Position numbers and translations under genes: made by a program. Below, piece by piece: positions 61,021 through 64,000 of a stretch of DNA of 64,000 nt. The notes under the pieces are model-generated. The model was not told the DNA's origin. It was given only the letters and a program-made list of their open reading frames with translations, and did no database searches. Every line of letters begins with the position of its first letter. Positions within the stretch are counted from its first letter, which is position 1. The stretch comes from Ampullaceana balthica. Lineage: Eukaryota; Mollusca; Gastropoda; Lymnaeidae. The stretch is taken from assembly GCA_944989445.1 (NCBI GenBank), contig CALYLW010000052.1, positions 1,027,058 through 1,091,057 of the forward strand. Reading direction: 5' to 3'.

Positions 61021-61530
61021 AATAAGAAAAACCCGTAAAAAACCAAGTTTTTGACTATAAATCCTTTATGTACGAGAAGTAACTAAAAGAATGTTCATTA
61101 TAATACGCAGCGCCAGACCATCCAGAAATACAAAATTGAAGTTGTGTCGTAAAACATGTTTAATATAATACGCACCTATCAGGAATATGTTTATAAAAAG
61201 AGCTGTCAATAAAATACGCACCTTATTGCGCGACAGAAAGGTTGTTCAATATAATACGCACCGCGACGCTCTATCTCAAAAAATAGCATGATACATAGGA
61301 TTAAAAAAAATAATCTAAAAAATCAATAATTTAATTACGGTACATGCGATCGATCTGAAATTTTGATACATTGTTTTTATCATTGGTACGAAACTGCCTG
61401 CAAAATTTCAGCTCGCTATCTTGCGAGCAAGTGGGTTAAAAATCGATCAAAAGTTTTGGCGACAAGCAAGCAAGCAAGCAAGGTCGGTCGGTCGGCCGCA
61501 GACACCACGAGTTAATATAAAGGATTTAAA
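61021..61530 (+). mobile_element. HINE-like unit 4 (plus)
   Basis: Nearly identical to unit 3; differs in the microsatellite (fewer CAAG, plus GGTCGGTCGGTCGGC). Confidence 0.7.
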
Positions 61531-61673
61531 AAGAGCCGCGGTTATTTCAATGAAATGTGATTTTTTTAATGGTACCATCTGTTTGTGTGTTTATGTGTGT
61601 GTGTATAAGTGTGTGAATAAAGTGAGTGTCTGTGTGTTTACGTTGTGAACTAAATGTGATGAAACGGTTTATT

Positions 61674-62190
61674 TTTAAATCCTTTATATTAACTCGTGGT
61701 GTCTGCGGCCGACCGACCGACCTTGCTTGCTTGCTTGCTTGCTTGCTTGTCGCCAAAACTTTTGATCGATTTTTAACCCACTTGCTCGCAAGATAGCGAG
61801 CTGAAAATTTGCAGGCAGTTTCGTACCGATGATAAAAACAATGTATCAAAATTTCAGATCGATCGCATGTACCGTAATTAAATTATTGATTTTTTAGATT
61901 ATTTTTTTATTCCTATGTATCATGCTATTTTTTGAGATAGAGCGTCGCGGTGCGTATTATATTGAACAACCTTTCTGTCGCGCAATAAGGTGCGTATTTT
62001 ATTGACAGCTCTTTTTATAAACATATTCCTGATCGGTGCGTATTATATTAAACATGTTTTACGACACAACTTCAATTTTGTATTTCTGGATGGTCTGGCG
62101 CTGCGTATTATAATGAATATTCTTTTAGTTACTTCTCATACATAAAGGATTTATAGTCAAAAACTTGGTTTTTTACGGGTTTTTCTTATT
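61674..62190 (-). mobile_element. HINE-like unit 5 (minus)
   Basis: Reverse complement of unit 4 with only scattered differences, including the same GTCGGTCGGTCGGC type of microsatellite flank. It abuts unit 6 directly. Confidence 0.7.
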
Positions 62191-62690
62191 AAATCCTTTA
62201 TATTAACTCGTGGTGTCTGCGGCGGACCTTGCTTGCTTGCTTGCTTGTCGCCAAAACTTTTGATCGATTTTTAACCCACTTGCTCGCAAGATAGCGAGCT
62301 GAAATTTTGCAGGCAGTTTCGTACCGATGATAAAAACAATGTATCAAAATTTCAGATCGATCGCATGTACCGTAATTAAATTATTGATTTTTTAGATTTT
62401 TTTTTATTCCTATGTATCATGCTATTTTTTGAGATAGAGCGTCGCGGTGCGTATTATATTGAACAACCTTTCTGTCGCGCAATAAGGTGCGTATTTTATT
62501 GACAGCTCTTTTTATAAACATATTCCTGATAGGTGCGTATTATATTAAACATGTTTTACGACACAACTTCAATTTTGTATTTCTGGATGGTCTGGCGCTG
62601 CGTATTATAATGAACATTCTTTTAGTTACTTCTCGTACATAAAGGATTTATAGTCAAAAACTTGGTTTTTTACGGGTTTTTCTTATTATG
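62191..62690 (-). mobile_element. HINE-like unit 6 (minus)
   Basis: Reverse complement of the family, with the GTCCGCCGCAGACACC flank seen in unit 3. It ends with the complement of AATAAGAAAAACCCG. Confidence 0.7.
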
Positions 62691-64000
62691 TCTGATAATG
62701 TTGCGCCTCTAACAAGAATACGTATAATTTTTTTGTAAAAAATTACAGAATTAATATTTGTTTGCAAATTACATCTTTACACTGTTTCCTTTATGTATTT
62801 TTGAGATGTATTTTATTCAGCCGTTCGAAAAATTTATTTGCTTTGGTCTTTCTCCAGATGTCTACATTTATGTTCAACGTTAATCTAATTAACATTTTTG
62901 TTTACAAACCATAGTCATTGTTTTTTAGCGCAATATTTTAACAATATTTATATACTATTATTTTCTATTATTTTCTTTATTATCAAATACACAGTATCAT
63001 TTTACCACTTTTCTTTATATCGTTTATATGTTTAATTCAAATACTTAATGTATTTGACATTTTACAAGTTAGTTCTAAATAATCAAATACTAATCAAATA
63101 CTAACAATGTATTCAATGCATTAGAGAAAGAAAGCACATGAGTGAAACCAGATACCAAACACTATAGCTTAGCCACTGTTAATATTATTTTTGCATTAAT
63201 TAAGTCAAACATGCTAGGTAAGTTATATTTATCAATGATTCTTAGGTGGGATATTTATTTTCCTTCGGTGCTTAAACAGTTTACACGATTTTTTTTTCTG
63301 GAACGATTGCTTCATAAACTTCCCCAAGGAAATAGAAGGAATGAAAACAAAAATCGGTACTGTTATAGACGAAAATGGATTATATATAGGAGTTATATGC
63401 ACGGACCAATGAGTGTGGTTAATAAGTGGAACAGCTATTTTTTATATTGAGTACAACTTTATGACCTTTTGAAATGTACCATTTATTGGTGGGGTAAGAG
63501 TCAATAATATCGCCCAACCCTGGATGACATTAACACTATAGCTTAGCAACTGTTTTTATACTTTTTGCATAGATTAAACTAAATCAGCAGGGTAAATTTT
63601 AAGCCCAGACCTTGCGATTCAAAATGTTTCTTTAAAACAAATAAAACCCATGCACACCTTACTTAAGCATCAAAATTCACATAAATAATATGCTTTTCCC
63701 ATAAAAACTCATTGCTAAGAAAGGTATTTAAGAGCTTACAAAACTAAAACATTCATTAAAAAAAATAGTTATATTTCTAGAACAATGAGTGCGTGGCACA
63801 CACTTCGGGTATAAACTGTACGGTTCTTTAAGGTATACATATATTTAGTGTAAAGACATATCGCGGGTATTACGACTCATACATAGTTTCTAGCTTCAGA
63901 AAGTGCGTGCTCAAGCGAAAAAATAAACTAACAGCAACTGATATTTAGACATAACAGCTTGATTTTATTTCAGCAATTTTATGCAACGAGGATGAATTTT
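62691..64000. other. AT-rich region, no gene recognised
   Basis: A plus-strand frame at 63142-63450 (102 aa, starting MKPDTKHYSLATVNIIFALI) shows no domain and no supporting signals. AACACTATAGCTTAGC and the following ~50 bases occur twice, at ~63159-63226 and ~63531-63598, as a diverged direct repeat. Otherwise nothing recognised. Confidence 0.5.

Noticed and set aside
63142..63450. 102-codon plus-strand frame as a gene
   Set aside because: No domain, no promoter or splice support, AT-rich codon content and partial overlap with a direct repeat. Kept only as a note in the region entry.
1..64000. LTR retrotransposon or endogenous retrovirus
   Set aside because: I saw no pair of long terminal repeats, primer-binding site or integrase/protease motifs. 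The reverse transcriptase present is of the non-LTR type.

Overview
This window looks like a piece of a repeat-rich, AT-rich invertebrate animal genome. The evidence is a CR1/L2-like LINE carrying a 2A-like motif and a PHD finger, several hAT and Tc1/mariner-pogo relics, Helitrons with hairpin-CTAG ends, a tRNA-derived SINE and a long minisatellite. A marine invertebrate, possibly a mollusc, is my guess; the sequence does not prove it. There are no bacterial operons, no rRNA, no CRISPR and no recognisable multi-exon host gene.

Layout. 1-1900: a fold-back repeat and a broken hAT transposase with a BED finger. 1903-~12300: one minus-strand LINE, split in two by an 8.2 kb minus-strand Helitron (2444-10664). 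That Helitron is itself invaded by two plus-strand Helitrons lying head to tail (3583-5278 and 5279-8263). ~12315-16964: an old hAT element interrupted by a 187 bp MITE and a 2.2 kb Helitron; its sister copy at 22436-24412 lacks both and serves as an empty site. 17314-17590: a tRNA-derived SINE whose 3' tail matches that of the local LINE. 17958-19250 and 20316-20865: two more LINE fragments. 20992-24573: nested hAT, pogo-like and MITE insertions. 24704-27300: a Helitron 3' end, an inverted repeat, a GC-rich island and two units of a ~500 bp HINE-like repeat. 27582-27905: the only host-gene candidate, a small secreted cysteine-containing peptide on the minus strand with TATA box, initiator and polyadenylation signal.

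28481-57735 is a ~29 kb tandem array of a 39 bp unit (with 40, 44, 45 and 46 bp variants), roughly 700 copies, with higher-order duplications and a 100-N assembly gap near its right end. It stops against the end of a pogo-like transposon. 57838-64000 holds another Helitron 5' end, an inverted cluster of four HINE-like units (two plus, then two minus) and AT-rich sequence without recognisable genes.

The genes do not form a pathway. The connections are between parasites: the LINE probably supplied the machinery for the SINE that shares its tail, and the Helitrons, hATs and MITEs form a readable insertion order. The long open frames across the array are artefacts of a repeat unit divisible by three.
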